A stretch of DNA of 64,000 bases from Actinoplanes flavus (GTDB lineage: Bacteria; Actinomycetota; Actinomycetes; Mycobacteriales; Micromonosporaceae). The DNA lies in assembly GCF_017592555.1 (NCBI RefSeq), contig NZ_JAGFNS010000027.1, positions 1-64,000 on the forward strand. Reading direction: 5' to 3'. Numbering within the stretch: position 1 is the stretch's first letter; each line of letters begins with the position of its first letter. The position numbers and the translations under genes are program-made. The notes below the pieces were generated by a model. That model did no database searches. It was not told the origin of the DNA and saw only the letters and a list, made by a program, of their open reading frames with translations. Of this stretch, positions 9,358-17,632 are shown one piece after another.

Positions 9358-9987
9358 TCAGGCGTTTTGGAACTTCTCGAAATGGACCACCTCGTCGAGT
9401 GGGCGGCGCTTCGGCTGGGACCAGCGGCCCTTCGCCGGGTAGCCGAGCGGGATCAGCGCCATCGTGAGGGCGTCCTCGGGGAGGCCGAGCAGCTCGCGGA
9501 CCTCCTCCTCGTGGCCGATGTGCAGGGTGGTGAGGGTGGCGCCGAGGCCGTGCGCGCGGGCCGCGAGGATCAGCTGCTGGACGGCGCCGTAGATCGACGA
9601 GCCCAGCCGCGGGTTGGTGGACTTCGCGGCCCCGAGCAGCACCGGGAAGATCCAGACGGGGGCCTCCTCCAGGTGGTTGGCCAGGTGGTCGGCGGCCAGG
9701 AAGCTGGCCTTGCTCATCGGGCCGCCGTCGGGCGCGTTCAGGATCTGCTCGCGGCGGGAGCCGTAGTGGCGCTCCCAGCCCTCCCGGTACCAGCCGGCGA
9801 TCCGCTTCTTCGTCTCCGGGTCCCGGACCACGATCCATGCCCAGAACTGGCCGTTGCCGGCGGACGGGCCACGGATCGCGGCGTCGAGGATGTCCCGGAT
9901 CACGTCGTCGGCGATCGGCTCGGTGGACAGGTAGCGGCGGGCCGGGGTGGAGTGCAGCGCCTCCAGCACGGACAGGTCGGTGGTCAT
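9358..9987 (-). CDS. nitroreductase-family FMN oxidoreductase
   Basis: A 209-residue nitroreductase-fold protein. The N-terminal block with ARRYLSTEPI and the segment AIRGPSAGNGQFW bind FMN phosphate in this family; GLGATLTT and the late LIPLGYPAKGRW are the other family signatures. These enzymes use NAD(P)H to reduce nitro groups, quinones or enones. It is the third gene of a leftward operon and overlaps the preceding hydrolase by 4 bp (ATGA). The physiological substrate is unknown. Confidence 0.88.
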   Translation of the reverse strand: MTTDLSVLEALHSTPARRYLSTEPIADDVIRDILDAAIRGPSAGNGQFWAWIVVRDPETKKRIAGWYREGWERHYGSRREQILNAPDGGPMSKASFLAADHLANHLEEAPVWIFPVLLGAAKSTNPRLGSSIYGAVQQLILAARAHGLGATLTTLHIGHEEEVRELLGLPEDALTMALIPLGYPAKGRWSQPKRRPLDEVVHFEKFQNA

Positions 9988-10784
9988 GAGGTGAGACTAA
10001 TGATCCGTTCAGCGATGCGCCGGGCTCCCGCCCCTTGCAGGATCGTGTAGTGGTTGACGTCCGGAATCAACTCGGCGTCAACTCCCGTCACCTGGTCAGG
10101 TTGATACAGTCCACGCGGTTCGTCCATCAATCCACGTGGCGCCCAGAGCAGGGGATGGGGCGCCGGAATCGGGTTGGTCAACATGTCGTGCGCGTCGGCG
10201 CGGATGGCGTCGATGTTGCAGGACGATCCGGTGCCGGTGAAGTCGCGGCGGATGTAGGCCGCCAGATCCGGCGTCCAGTGATCGCCCAGGGCCGGGTTCT
10301 GCCGGAAGTAGTCGAGGTAGGCGGCCTCGTCGCGGAACGTCATCGCCAGCCGGCGCATCGCCGGGCCGATGATCGCGTGCAGCGCCGTGTCGACGTCGAT
10401 GCCCGGCGGCACCGGCAGCGCGATCCCGCCGTCGACCATCAGCACGGGGCCGACCTCATGAGCCGCCGCGGTGACCGCGACCACGAAGGCGCCCATCGAA
10501 TGGCCGACGAGCGCCGGCCGCTCGACGCCGAAATGTTCGGATACCGCGATCAGGTCGGCGATGTGCGCGGCCATGCCGAACGGTCCGGGCAGATGCGCGC
10601 TTCCCGCGCGGCCCCGCAGATCGGGGGCGATCAGATGGACGCGTCCGCGCAGCTCCCGGGCCACCGAGGTCCAGGACAGCGCGTTGGCCGTGATCCCGTG
10701 CACGGCCAGCACCACCGGACCGTCCCCCGGCCAGCTCACCACTCGTAGCTTCCCGCCGGTCACCGCGATGTCGATCTCTTCCAT
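9984..10784 (-). CDS. alpha/beta-hydrolase
   Basis: A 266-residue alpha/beta-hydrolase. The oxyanion region VHGITAN, nucleophile elbow GHSMGA (Ser about 95), a mid-protein acid and a late His in PDVNHYTIL form the expected triad order. The stop of the upstream dehydrogenase precedes ATG 10784 by 4 bp (TGACGTGATG), so translation is probably coupled; GTG at 10787 is the alternative start. Given the neighbours it may cleave an ester or lactone. Confidence 0.87.
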   Translation of the reverse strand: MEEIDIAVTGGKLRVVSWPGDGPVVLAVHGITANALSWTSVARELRGRVHLIAPDLRGRAGSAHLPGPFGMAAHIADLIAVSEHFGVERPALVGHSMGAFVVAVTAAAHEVGPVLMVDGGIALPVPPGIDVDTALHAIIGPAMRRLAMTFRDEAAYLDYFRQNPALGDHWTPDLAAYIRRDFTGTGSSCNIDAIRADAHDMLTNPIPAPHPLLWAPRGLMDEPRGLYQPDQVTGVDAELIPDVNHYTILQGAGARRIAERIISLTS

Positions 10785-10788
10785 CACG

Positions 10789-11556
10789 TCAGTGTGCCGT
10801 CCACCCGCAGTCGATGGTGATCGAGGACCCGGTGATCAGCCGGGCCGGCGGCGTGCACAGGTAGGCCGCCAGCTCGGCCACGTCCGCCGGGTCGACCAGT
10901 TCCTTGATCGCCGCCCGGGCCAGCAGGATCCGCTCGATCACCTCGGACTCGCCGATGCCGTGCACCGCGGCCTGGTCGGCGATCTGCTTGTCGACCAGCG
11001 GTGTCCGGACGAACCCGGGGTTGATGCAGTTGGAGGTGACGCCGTGCGCGGCCCCCTCCAGGGCGGTGACCTTGGACAGTCCCTCCATGGCGTGCTTGGC
11101 GCTCACATAGGCGGCCTTGTACGGCGACGCCACCAGTCCATGCACCGACGATATGTTGACGATCCGGCCCCATCCGCGTTGATACATGTGTGGAAGCACC
11201 AGCTTGACGAGCCGGAACGGCGCCTCGGCCATCACCTTCTGCATCAGCGTGAACTTGTCCGGCGGGAACTCCGTCAACGGCGCCACCACCTGCAACCCGG
11301 CGTTGTTGACCAGCACGTCCACCTGTGCCGGCAACTCGTCCACCCGGTCCAGATCGGACAGGTCGGCCGGGAACGCCCGCCCCCCGGTCGCGGCGGCCAC
11401 CTCCTTCGCCGCCCGCTCGTCGATGTCCACCGCCACCACGTCCGCCCCGGCCGCGGCCAGCCGTTCGGCGCAGGCGCGCCCGATACCGCTGCCGGCGCCG
11501 GTCACCAGCGCGGTGCGGCCGGTCAGATCAAGGTCGACCACTCGTGCCGTCGTCAT
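10789..11556 (-). CDS. 3-hydroxybutyrate dehydrogenase-type SDR
   Basis: A 255-residue short-chain dehydrogenase. It has TGAGSGIG (cofactor loop, about 19-26), NNAG, the catalytic Ser in NISSVHG, YVSAKH (Tyr and Lys) and a C-terminal TGSSITIDCGWTAH. The sequence around the active site (SVHGLVASPYKAAY, CINPGFVRTPLVDKQI) is that of the D-3-hydroxybutyrate dehydrogenase subgroup, which interconverts 3-hydroxybutyrate and acetoacetate with NAD. First gene of the three-gene operon, divergent from the liv-type importer. Confidence 0.87.
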   Translation of the reverse strand: MTTARVVDLDLTGRTALVTGAGSGIGRACAERLAAAGADVVAVDIDERAAKEVAAATGGRAFPADLSDLDRVDELPAQVDVLVNNAGLQVVAPLTEFPPDKFTLMQKVMAEAPFRLVKLVLPHMYQRGWGRIVNISSVHGLVASPYKAAYVSAKHAMEGLSKVTALEGAAHGVTSNCINPGFVRTPLVDKQIADQAAVHGIGESEVIERILLARAAIKELVDPADVAELAAYLCTPPARLITGSSITIDCGWTAH

Positions 11557-11592
11557 GGCGGTGAACGTACGGGCCGGGCCGTTCCCTCGCCT

Positions 11593-11611
11593 ATGTGTGC
11601 GGCCCACACAT
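11593..11611. promoter_or_regulatory. candidate operator in divergent promoter region
   Basis: ATGTGTG and CACACAT form a perfect 7-bp inverted repeat around CGGCC. It lies 37 bp from the dehydrogenase start and 68 bp from the importer start, so one regulator could govern both operons. No regulator gene is adjacent, so it would act from elsewhere. Confidence 0.45.
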
Positions 11612-11678
11612 CCGGCCGCCGCCCCGTGTGATCGACGCCCGTGGTTTTGATGCGGCCCTGTTCCTAGCGTGTGGCCCC

Positions 11679-12842
11679 ATGAAACGAGTTCGGATGACGT
11701 CCGCCCTCGCGGCGGTGACCCTTTCCCTGGCCGCGTGCGGCAGCCCACAGGCCGCCACCGACGGCGGCTCCGGCCCACTCAAGGTCGGCATCGTCTACTC
11801 CCAGTCCGGGCCGCTCGCCACCTACGGCGCCCAGTACGCCGAAGGCTTCAAGGCCGGCCTGGCCCACGCGACCGGCGGCACCGGCAGGATCGGCGACCGG
11901 GCCGTCGAGGTCACCTACATCGACGACGCCGGCGACCCGGTCAAGGCGGTGTCGGCCGCCAAGGACCTGATCGGCAAGGGCTACCGGGTCCTCGGCGGAT
12001 CCACCTCGTCCGGTGTCGCGTTGCAGGTCGCGCCGCTCGCCGCCGAGAACAAGGTGCTCTTCGTCTCCGGCCCGGCCGCCACCGACGGGCTGACCGGCCT
12101 CAACCGGTACACGTTCCGGTCCGGGCGCCAGTCGTACCAGGACGTGCGAACCGCCGAGACCTTCCTCGGCGACGGCAGGAAGGTGCTGGTCTTCGCCCCG
12201 GACTCGGCGTTCGGCAAGTCGAACGTCGACGCCGTCACCGCGGTCCTCGGCGGCGCCGGCGCCGAGGTCACCGACATCGCGGTGCCCGCCAACGCCACCG
12301 ACTTCACCCCGTTCGCCAGCCAGATCAAGGCGGCCGCGCCCGACCTCGTCTTCGTGGCCTGGGCCGGAGCCACCGCCGGCGCCATGTGGCAGGCCCTCGA
12401 CCAGCAGGGCGTCCTCACCTCCACCAAGGTCGTCACCGGACTCGACATCCGCGCCTCCTGGGCCGGGTTCGGCGCCGGCGGCACCAAGCTCAACCTCCTC
12501 GCCCACTACTTCGACGGCGCCGCCGACAACGCCGCCTACCAGGCGCTGAAGGCCGCCGTGCCGGGCGGGAAGACCGACCTGTTCCACCCGGACGGGTTCG
12601 CCGCCGCGCAGATGATCGTCCACGCGCTGCAGAGCAGCCCCGACGACGTCGACAAGATGGTCACCGCCCTGGAGGGGTACGCCTTCGACTCGGTCAAGGG
12701 CAGGCTCACCGTCCGCGCCGAGGACCACGCCCTGCTCCAGCCGATGTTCCAGGCCAAGCTCACCGGCCCGGACGCCGTCACCGCAACGGGAACCGTTTCC
12801 GCCGACGACGCCGCCCCGCCCACGGCGGCGATGAAGGGTTGA
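11679..12842 (+). CDS. Liv-type ABC importer substrate-binding lipoprotein
   Basis: A 387-residue periplasmic-binding-fold protein. MKRVRMTSALAAVTLSLAACG is a lipoprotein signal with lipobox LAAC, so the mature protein is anchored outside the membrane. KVGIVYSQSGPLATYG is the start of the type-I Leu/Ile/Val-binding fold and GSTSSGVALQVAPLAAENKV is its ligand-cleft region. The ATG at 11679 is the only start giving a clean signal peptide. It leads a five-gene importer operon. The family also carries amides, urea and aromatic acids, so the substrate is open. Confidence 0.93.
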   Translation: MKRVRMTSALAAVTLSLAACGSPQAATDGGSGPLKVGIVYSQSGPLATYGAQYAEGFKAGLAHATGGTGRIGDRAVEVTYIDDAGDPVKAVSAAKDLIGKGYRVLGGSTSSGVALQVAPLAAENKVLFVSGPAATDGLTGLNRYTFRSGRQSYQDVRTAETFLGDGRKVLVFAPDSAFGKSNVDAVTAVLGGAGAEVTDIAVPANATDFTPFASQIKAAAPDLVFVAWAGATAGAMWQALDQQGVLTSTKVVTGLDIRASWAGFGAGGTKLNLLAHYFDGAADNAAYQALKAAVPGGKTDLFHPDGFAAAQMIVHALQSSPDDVDKMVTALEGYAFDSVKGRLTVRAEDHALLQPMFQAKLTGPDAVTATGTVSADDAAPPTAAMKG

Positions 12843-12847
12843 GCCCG

Positions 12848-13594
12848 ATGACCGCTGTCACGGTCGAGTCCGTGTCGTGGCGCATCGGCGCCGTGCCGAT
12901 CGTCGACGACGTGACCCTGGAACTGGCGGCGGGCGAGTTCATGGCGCTGATCGGGCCCAACGGCGCCGGCAAGACGTCCCTGTTCAACCTGATCAGCGGG
13001 CTGCGGCGGCCCAGCTCGGGACGGATCCTGCTCGGCGGCGGCGACGTCACCGGGCTGGCCCCGTACCGGCGGGCCCGTCTCGGTCTCGGCCGCACCTTCC
13101 AGACGTCGGCCGTCTTCGGCTCGCTCACCGTCGCCGAGAACGTCGCGCTCGCCGTCCAGGCCCGGCGCGGCGGCGCGGCGCGCGCCTGGCGCCGGCGCTC
13201 CGACCGGCAGGTCACCGCCCGGGCCGGGGAGATCCTTTCCGAGGTACGCCTGAGCCCGCGCGCCTCGGCCACCGCCGGATCGCTGGCCCACGGCGAGAAA
13301 CGCAAACTCGAGATCGCCCTGCTGCTGGCCGCCGAACCGAACGTCCTGCTGCTCGACGAGCCGATGGCCGGGGTCAGCGCCGAAGAGGTGCCGGCCCTGG
13401 TCGCCGTCATCCGCGACCTCGCCGGGGGAAGCGGCCGCAGCGTGCTCATGGTGGAACACCACATGGACGTGGTGCTCGACGTCGCCGACCGGATCGCCGT
13501 CCTGCACCACGGGGCCCTGCTCGCCTGCGACACCCCGGGCGCGGTGATGGCCGACCCCTTCGTCCAGGAGGCCTACCTGGGAGAATCGCTGTGA
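12848..13594 (+). CDS. Liv-type ABC importer ATPase (LivG-like)
   Basis: A 248-residue ATPase with Walker A GPNGAGKTS, signature LAHGEKRKLEIA and Walker B VLLLDEPMAGVS, followed by the His switch VEHHMD. The spacing between motifs and the PMAGVS sequence are typical of the LivG subunit. It starts 5 bp after the binding protein and its stop overlaps the next gene by 4 bp (GTGA). The signature has AHGE instead of the usual SGGQ or SHGE, a minor variant in this subfamily. Confidence 0.93.
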   Translation: MTAVTVESVSWRIGAVPIVDDVTLELAAGEFMALIGPNGAGKTSLFNLISGLRRPSSGRILLGGGDVTGLAPYRRARLGLGRTFQTSAVFGSLTVAENVALAVQARRGGAARAWRRRSDRQVTARAGEILSEVRLSPRASATAGSLAHGEKRKLEIALLLAAEPNVLLLDEPMAGVSAEEVPALVAVIRDLAGGSGRSVLMVEHHMDVVLDVADRIAVLHHGALLACDTPGAVMADPFVQEAYLGESL

Positions 13595-14295
13595 TTTTGA
13601 AGATCAACAACTTGTCGGTACGCCTCGGCGGCTCGCACATCCTGCAAGGCGTCGCGTTCGACGTGGCCGAAACCGGGGTGACCGCGCTGCTCGGCCGCAA
13701 CGGCGTCGGCAAGACCACCACCCTGCGGGCCGTCCTCGGCGAGGTGCCGGCCACCGGCGAAGTCCTGTTCGACGGCCGGCCGGCGCTCGGCCGGGCCACC
13801 CACCGGCTGGTCCGCGACGGGCTCGGCTACGTGCCCGAGGACCGGTGCGTGTTCGCCGGGCTCACCGTGGCGGAGAATCTTCGGCTGGCGGTACGCGTAC
13901 CATCGCCGGATTTCGACCTTGTCTTCGACCTCTTCCCGGAACTCCGGAAGCGGGCCGGGCAGCGGGCGGGCACCCTGTCCGGCGGGCAGCAGCAGATGGT
14001 CGCCATCGCGCGCGTGCTGCTCAACCCCAACCGGCTGCTACTCGTCGACGAACCCACCAAGGGGCTCGCGCCCGCCGTGGTGACCGCGGTGGCGGCCGTC
14101 CTGGAACGGATCGCGGCACGCGTACCGATTCTCCTGGTCGAACAGAACCTGGCGGTGGTCCGCCGGCTCGCCACCGACGCGGTCGTCCTCGAAGCCGGGC
14201 GGACCGCCTGGCGAGGCCGCGCCGCCGACCTGCTCTCCGACGCCGACGCGACCCGGTCGCTGCTCGGTGTCGGAACCACCGCCGGGAGGCACTGA
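13591..14295 (+). CDS. Liv-type ABC importer ATPase (LivF-like)
   Basis: A 234-residue ATPase with Walker A GRNGVGKTT, signature LSGGQQQMVAIA, Walker B LLLVDEPTKGLAP and switch region VEQNL, the LivF pattern. It starts at GTG 13591, overlapping LivG by 4 bp, and its stop abuts the LivH start. It should pair with LivG as a heterodimer on the two permeases. Confidence 0.93.
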   Translation: MILKINNLSVRLGGSHILQGVAFDVAETGVTALLGRNGVGKTTTLRAVLGEVPATGEVLFDGRPALGRATHRLVRDGLGYVPEDRCVFAGLTVAENLRLAVRVPSPDFDLVFDLFPELRKRAGQRAGTLSGGQQQMVAIARVLLNPNRLLLVDEPTKGLAPAVVTAVAAVLERIAARVPILLVEQNLAVVRRLATDAVVLEAGRTAWRGRAADLLSDADATRSLLGVGTTAGRH

Positions 14296-15162
14296 ATGTC
14301 CACCGTGGTCCTGCTGGCACTCACCGGGCTCGGCCTGGCCGCCCTCTACTTCCTCATCGCCTCCGGGCTGTCGCTGGTGTTCGGCCTGGCCGGAGTGCTG
14401 AACTTCGCCCACGGCCTGTTCCTGTCAGTCGGCGCCTACGCCGCCTGGACCGTTTCCGAGAGCTGGGGGGCGATTCCGGCCATCCTGCTCGGCGTCGCCG
14501 TCGCCGCCACCACCGGCGCGCTCGTCGAACTCGTGTTGATCCGGCCGCTGTACACCCGGCACACCGAACAGGTGCTCGTCACCGTCGGGCTGTCGCTGGC
14601 CGGCGTCGCGCTGCTCCAGTCGGTGTGGGGCGCCGACGCCCGCGTCTTCCCCCGCCCCGCGTGGGCGTCGTCGGTCGTGAACATCGCCGGAGCGCAGGTT
14701 CCGGCCGACCGGTTCCTGCTCATCGGCGCGGCCGTGCTCGTTCTCCTCGGGTTGCTCGCGTTCCTCCGGTTCACCCGGTACGGCCTGGTCATCCGGGCCG
14801 GAGTGGAGAACCGCGACATGGTCAGCGCCCTCGGCATCGACGTCCGCAACGCGTTCACGCTGGTGTTCGCGATCGGCGGGGCGCTCGCCGGGCTCGCCGG
14901 AATCCTCGCCGGCATGTACTTCAGCTCCATCTCACCGGGGCAGGGCGCCTCCCTGCTGATCTTCGCGTTCATCGTGGTCGTCATCGGCGGCCTCGGCTCG
15001 GTCACCGGCGCGTTCGCCGCGGCGGTCGCGGTCGGCCTGCTCCAGCAGTTCGTCAACTACTACGGCACCGCCGGCGCCGGGGACGTGAGCGTGGTGGCCC
15101 TGCTCGCCGCCGTCCTCCTGCTGCGCCCCGCCGGACTGGCCGGAAAGGCGGCACCCGCGTGA
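14296..15162 (+). CDS. Liv-type ABC importer permease (LivH-like)
   Basis: A 288-residue integral membrane protein with about eight hydrophobic helices. GLAGVLNFAHGLF near the N-terminus is the LivH signature, and GIDVRNAFTLVFAIGGALAGLAG (seen around residues 178-200) is the ATPase-contacting EAA-like loop. It immediately follows LivF without a gap and overlaps LivM by 4 bp (GTGA). Confidence 0.93.
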   Translation: MSTVVLLALTGLGLAALYFLIASGLSLVFGLAGVLNFAHGLFLSVGAYAAWTVSESWGAIPAILLGVAVAATTGALVELVLIRPLYTRHTEQVLVTVGLSLAGVALLQSVWGADARVFPRPAWASSVVNIAGAQVPADRFLLIGAAVLVLLGLLAFLRFTRYGLVIRAGVENRDMVSALGIDVRNAFTLVFAIGGALAGLAGILAGMYFSSISPGQGASLLIFAFIVVVIGGLGSVTGAFAAAVAVGLLQQFVNYYGTAGAGDVSVVALLAAVLLLRPAGLAGKAAPA

Positions 15163-16268
15163 AATCGTCATCCGTCCCCACCACGTCGCCCGCGGCCTCA
15201 CCCGCCGCGTCCTCGCCCTCCCCGCCGTCCGTGACGCCGCCCGGTCGCCTCCGTCGCCTCGCTCCGCTGCTCGCGCTGCTGGTCGCGGTCGTGCTGCCGT
15301 GGTCGACGCTCAGGCTGCCCGGCCTGTTCGAAGGACCGCTCAACTCGCCCGGCACCCTGCAACTGCTCGCCGTCTGCCTGGTCTTCGCCGGGCTGGCGCT
15401 CGGCTACGACCTGCTGTTCGGGCGGGCCGGGCTGCTGTCCTTCGGGCACGCCCTCTACGTCGCGGCCGGCGCCTACGGGGTGGACATCCTGGTCAGCCAC
15501 TACGGCTGGCGGTTGTGGCCGACGGTGGCCGTGACCGTCCTGGCCGCCGCCGTTCTCGCCGCGCTGCTCGGCGCGGTGGCGTTGCGGACCTCCGGCATCG
15601 CGTTCTCCATGGTGACGCTCGCCTTCGCCCAGGTCGGGCACATCGTGATCAACCGGGATCCGGGCGGGCTCACCGGCGGCGAGGAAGGGCTGCCGCTGTC
15701 CAGTGCCGGTCTGCCCGCGATGTTCACCGGTGTCGTCAACACCGTCAATCTGTACTGGCTCGCCCTCGCCTTCCTCACCGTGGTCGTCGTGACCGTGCAC
15801 ACCATCGACCGGGCGCCGCTGGGTCGCACGTTGACCGGGTTGCGCGACGACGAGCGGCGGATCGCGGTGCTCGGGCTGTCGCCGTACCGGCTCAAACTCC
15901 TCGCCTTCGTCCTGGCCGGGACCCTCGCCGGCCTCGGCGGGGCCACCTACGCCCTGGTCGTCGGCGGGGCGTCACCGCACATCGCCTCGTCCGAGCTCAC
16001 CCTGTCGCTGATCGTCATGGCGGTCCTCGGCGGGGCCGGCACCCGGTGGGGCGCGGTGGTCGGCGGGTTCCTCTACGCCTACCTCGACCAGCGGCTGGCC
16101 CGGCTGGGCGGGTCGCTGCCGGGGCCGTTCGGGGAGCCGTTGTTCGTGCTCGGGACGCTGTTCATCCTGGCGGTCTACTTCGCACCCGGCGGACTGGCGA
16201 GCCTGAGCTCCCGTCTCGAGCCACTGCGGCGGGCGCTGCGGCCCCGCCCGGCGCCGGACGCGATCTGA
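15159..16268 (+). CDS. Liv-type ABC importer permease (LivM-like)
   Basis: A 369-residue permease. An N-terminal Ser/Pro/Thr-rich cytoplasmic stretch (about 1-30) precedes the helices. LLFGRAGLLSFGHALYVAAG matches the LivM signature, and LGLSPYRLKLLAFVLAGTLAGLGG is the EAA-like loop. It ends the operon and converges with the citrate synthase gene 101 bp downstream. The low-complexity leader is longer than usual for LivM. Confidence 0.92.
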   Translation: MKSSSVPTTSPAASPAASSPSPPSVTPPGRLRRLAPLLALLVAVVLPWSTLRLPGLFEGPLNSPGTLQLLAVCLVFAGLALGYDLLFGRAGLLSFGHALYVAAGAYGVDILVSHYGWRLWPTVAVTVLAAAVLAALLGAVALRTSGIAFSMVTLAFAQVGHIVINRDPGGLTGGEEGLPLSSAGLPAMFTGVVNTVNLYWLALAFLTVVVVTVHTIDRAPLGRTLTGLRDDERRIAVLGLSPYRLKLLAFVLAGTLAGLGGATYALVVGGASPHIASSELTLSLIVMAVLGGAGTRWGAVVGGFLYAYLDQRLARLGGSLPGPFGEPLFVLGTLFILAVYFAPGGLASLSSRLEPLRRALRPRPAPDAI

Positions 16269-16369
16269 GCGGGCGCCCGCCGGTTCCTCCGGCTGGTCGT
16301 GAGTGCTGTTCGCGGGGCGTGAGACGGCGCTGAGGCCAGCCGGTTCCGCTGCGGCCTTCTGGCGCGGGA

Positions 16370-17551
16370 TCAGAGGGGCGGCAGGCCGGCGTAGGCGCCG
16401 GTCGGCCGGAAACGGCTCGGCCGATCCCCGTACTCCTCCAGCGCGTGCGCCAGCCAGCCCGCGGTCCGGGCCACCGCGAAGATCGCCTCGCCGGCGTCCG
16501 CCGGCATGCCGTGATGCAGCGTGAGCGCGGCGAGCGCGAGGTCGATGTTGGGCGCCTGCCCCGATCTCGCGCGTACGGTTTCCGCCAACTCCAGCGCGGT
16601 CTCCCGTACCGGACCGTCGGCGATCAGGTCGAACAGCGTCTTGGCACGCGGATCGCCGTCCGGATACAGCGGATGCCCGAAACCCGGGATCGGCGTTCCG
16701 GACCGATGGCGATCCGAGAGGGTGGCCATCGGTCCGGCGCCCCTCACGGCTTCCGCCAAGAGGGGGTACGCCAGCGCGCTCGCCGCTCCGTGCAGCGGCC
16801 CGTCGAGTGCGGCGAGCCCGGCGCTGACCACCGCATAGGGATGTGCCCGGGTGGAGGCGGCCACCCGGGCGGCCAGTGTCGAAGCGGCGATGTCGTGATC
16901 GGCGAGCAGGACCAGCGCGGCGTTGAGCGCGCGCAGGCCGGGCTCGGTCGGGGTCTCCCGCGTCAGCCGGTGCCAGAGCTCCCTGGCGAACGATGTGTCC
17001 TCGATCGGGAACACGCCGGACCGCGACGGCAGAGCCCACACCATCGTGGCGAGTAGTTGACGGCCGGTGGCGAGGACGGCGGCCGGCGCGATGTCGAAAC
17101 GGAGCGGGTCGGCGGCGGCCGCCGCGGCGACCGTGACGCGAAGGCGGTCGGTGAGCCGGGCGGTCGCCGGCAGGGGCGCGGTCACGGCCACGGCCAGTTC
17201 CCGCGGCTCGGCCCCGGCTTTGAACGGGGTGTTCTGGAGGTCACCGGTCCAGAGCAGCGCGGCGACGGCCTCGTAGCTGGCGGTGCGGGCGAGCGCCGTC
17301 GCGTCCCGTCCGCGGAAGTAGAGGGATCCGTCCTTGATCAGCGTGATACCGGTCTGGATGCCCGGGGTGGTGGTGCGTTTGCGGTTCGCCAGGAACGCGT
17401 CGACGTCGGCCTTCGCGAACAGGCTGTTCTTGCCGTCGGCGTTGCGCTGGCTGGTCAGCAGGCCGCGGCTGACGTAGGCGTACACGGTGGTGGGTTTGAC
17501 ACCCAGAAGGACGGCGACCTCTTCGGTCGTCAACAGCGGCTGTGCACTCAT
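16370..17551 (-). CDS. citrate synthase fused to N-terminal helix-turn-helix
   Basis: A 393-residue fusion. Residues about 5-58 form a MerR/excisionase-type DNA-binding domain (TTEEVAVLLGVKPTTVYAYV, then SRGLLTSQ and ADVDAFLANRK). The rest is a citrate synthase-family domain with His in GPLHGAAS (about 253), His in GFGHPLYP (about 289) and Asp in NIDLAL (about 335), so the triad is present. It could make citrate or methylcitrate from acetyl- or propionyl-CoA, or use the fold as a metabolite sensor controlling transcription. It is divergent from a second citrate synthase across a palindrome-rich 67-bp spacer. Confidence 0.88.
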   Translation of the reverse strand: MSAQPLLTTEEVAVLLGVKPTTVYAYVSRGLLTSQRNADGKNSLFAKADVDAFLANRKRTTTPGIQTGITLIKDGSLYFRGRDATALARTASYEAVAALLWTGDLQNTPFKAGAEPRELAVAVTAPLPATARLTDRLRVTVAAAAAADPLRFDIAPAAVLATGRQLLATMVWALPSRSGVFPIEDTSFARELWHRLTRETPTEPGLRALNAALVLLADHDIAASTLAARVAASTRAHPYAVVSAGLAALDGPLHGAASALAYPLLAEAVRGAGPMATLSDRHRSGTPIPGFGHPLYPDGDPRAKTLFDLIADGPVRETALELAETVRARSGQAPNIDLALAALTLHHGMPADAGEAIFAVARTAGWLAHALEEYGDRPSRFRPTGAYAGLPPL

Positions 17552-17568
17552 GTCATCAGGCTCTCATA

Positions 17569-17632
17569 TTGACTGGATCAACATTGACATCAACTCATGG
17601 CGAGTACAGATTGACGTCATGTTGACAGTCAA
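17569..17632. promoter_or_regulatory. cluster of TTGA/TCAA palindromes in citrate synthase promoters
   Basis: Four related inverted repeats are packed here: TTGA-5-TCAA (17569-17581), TTGACATCAA (17584-17593), TGACGTCA (17612-17619) and TTGACAGTCAA (17622-17632). The last two overlap the start of the rightward citrate synthase. They are good candidates for the site bound by the DNA-binding domain of the leftward citrate synthase. Confidence 0.5.
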
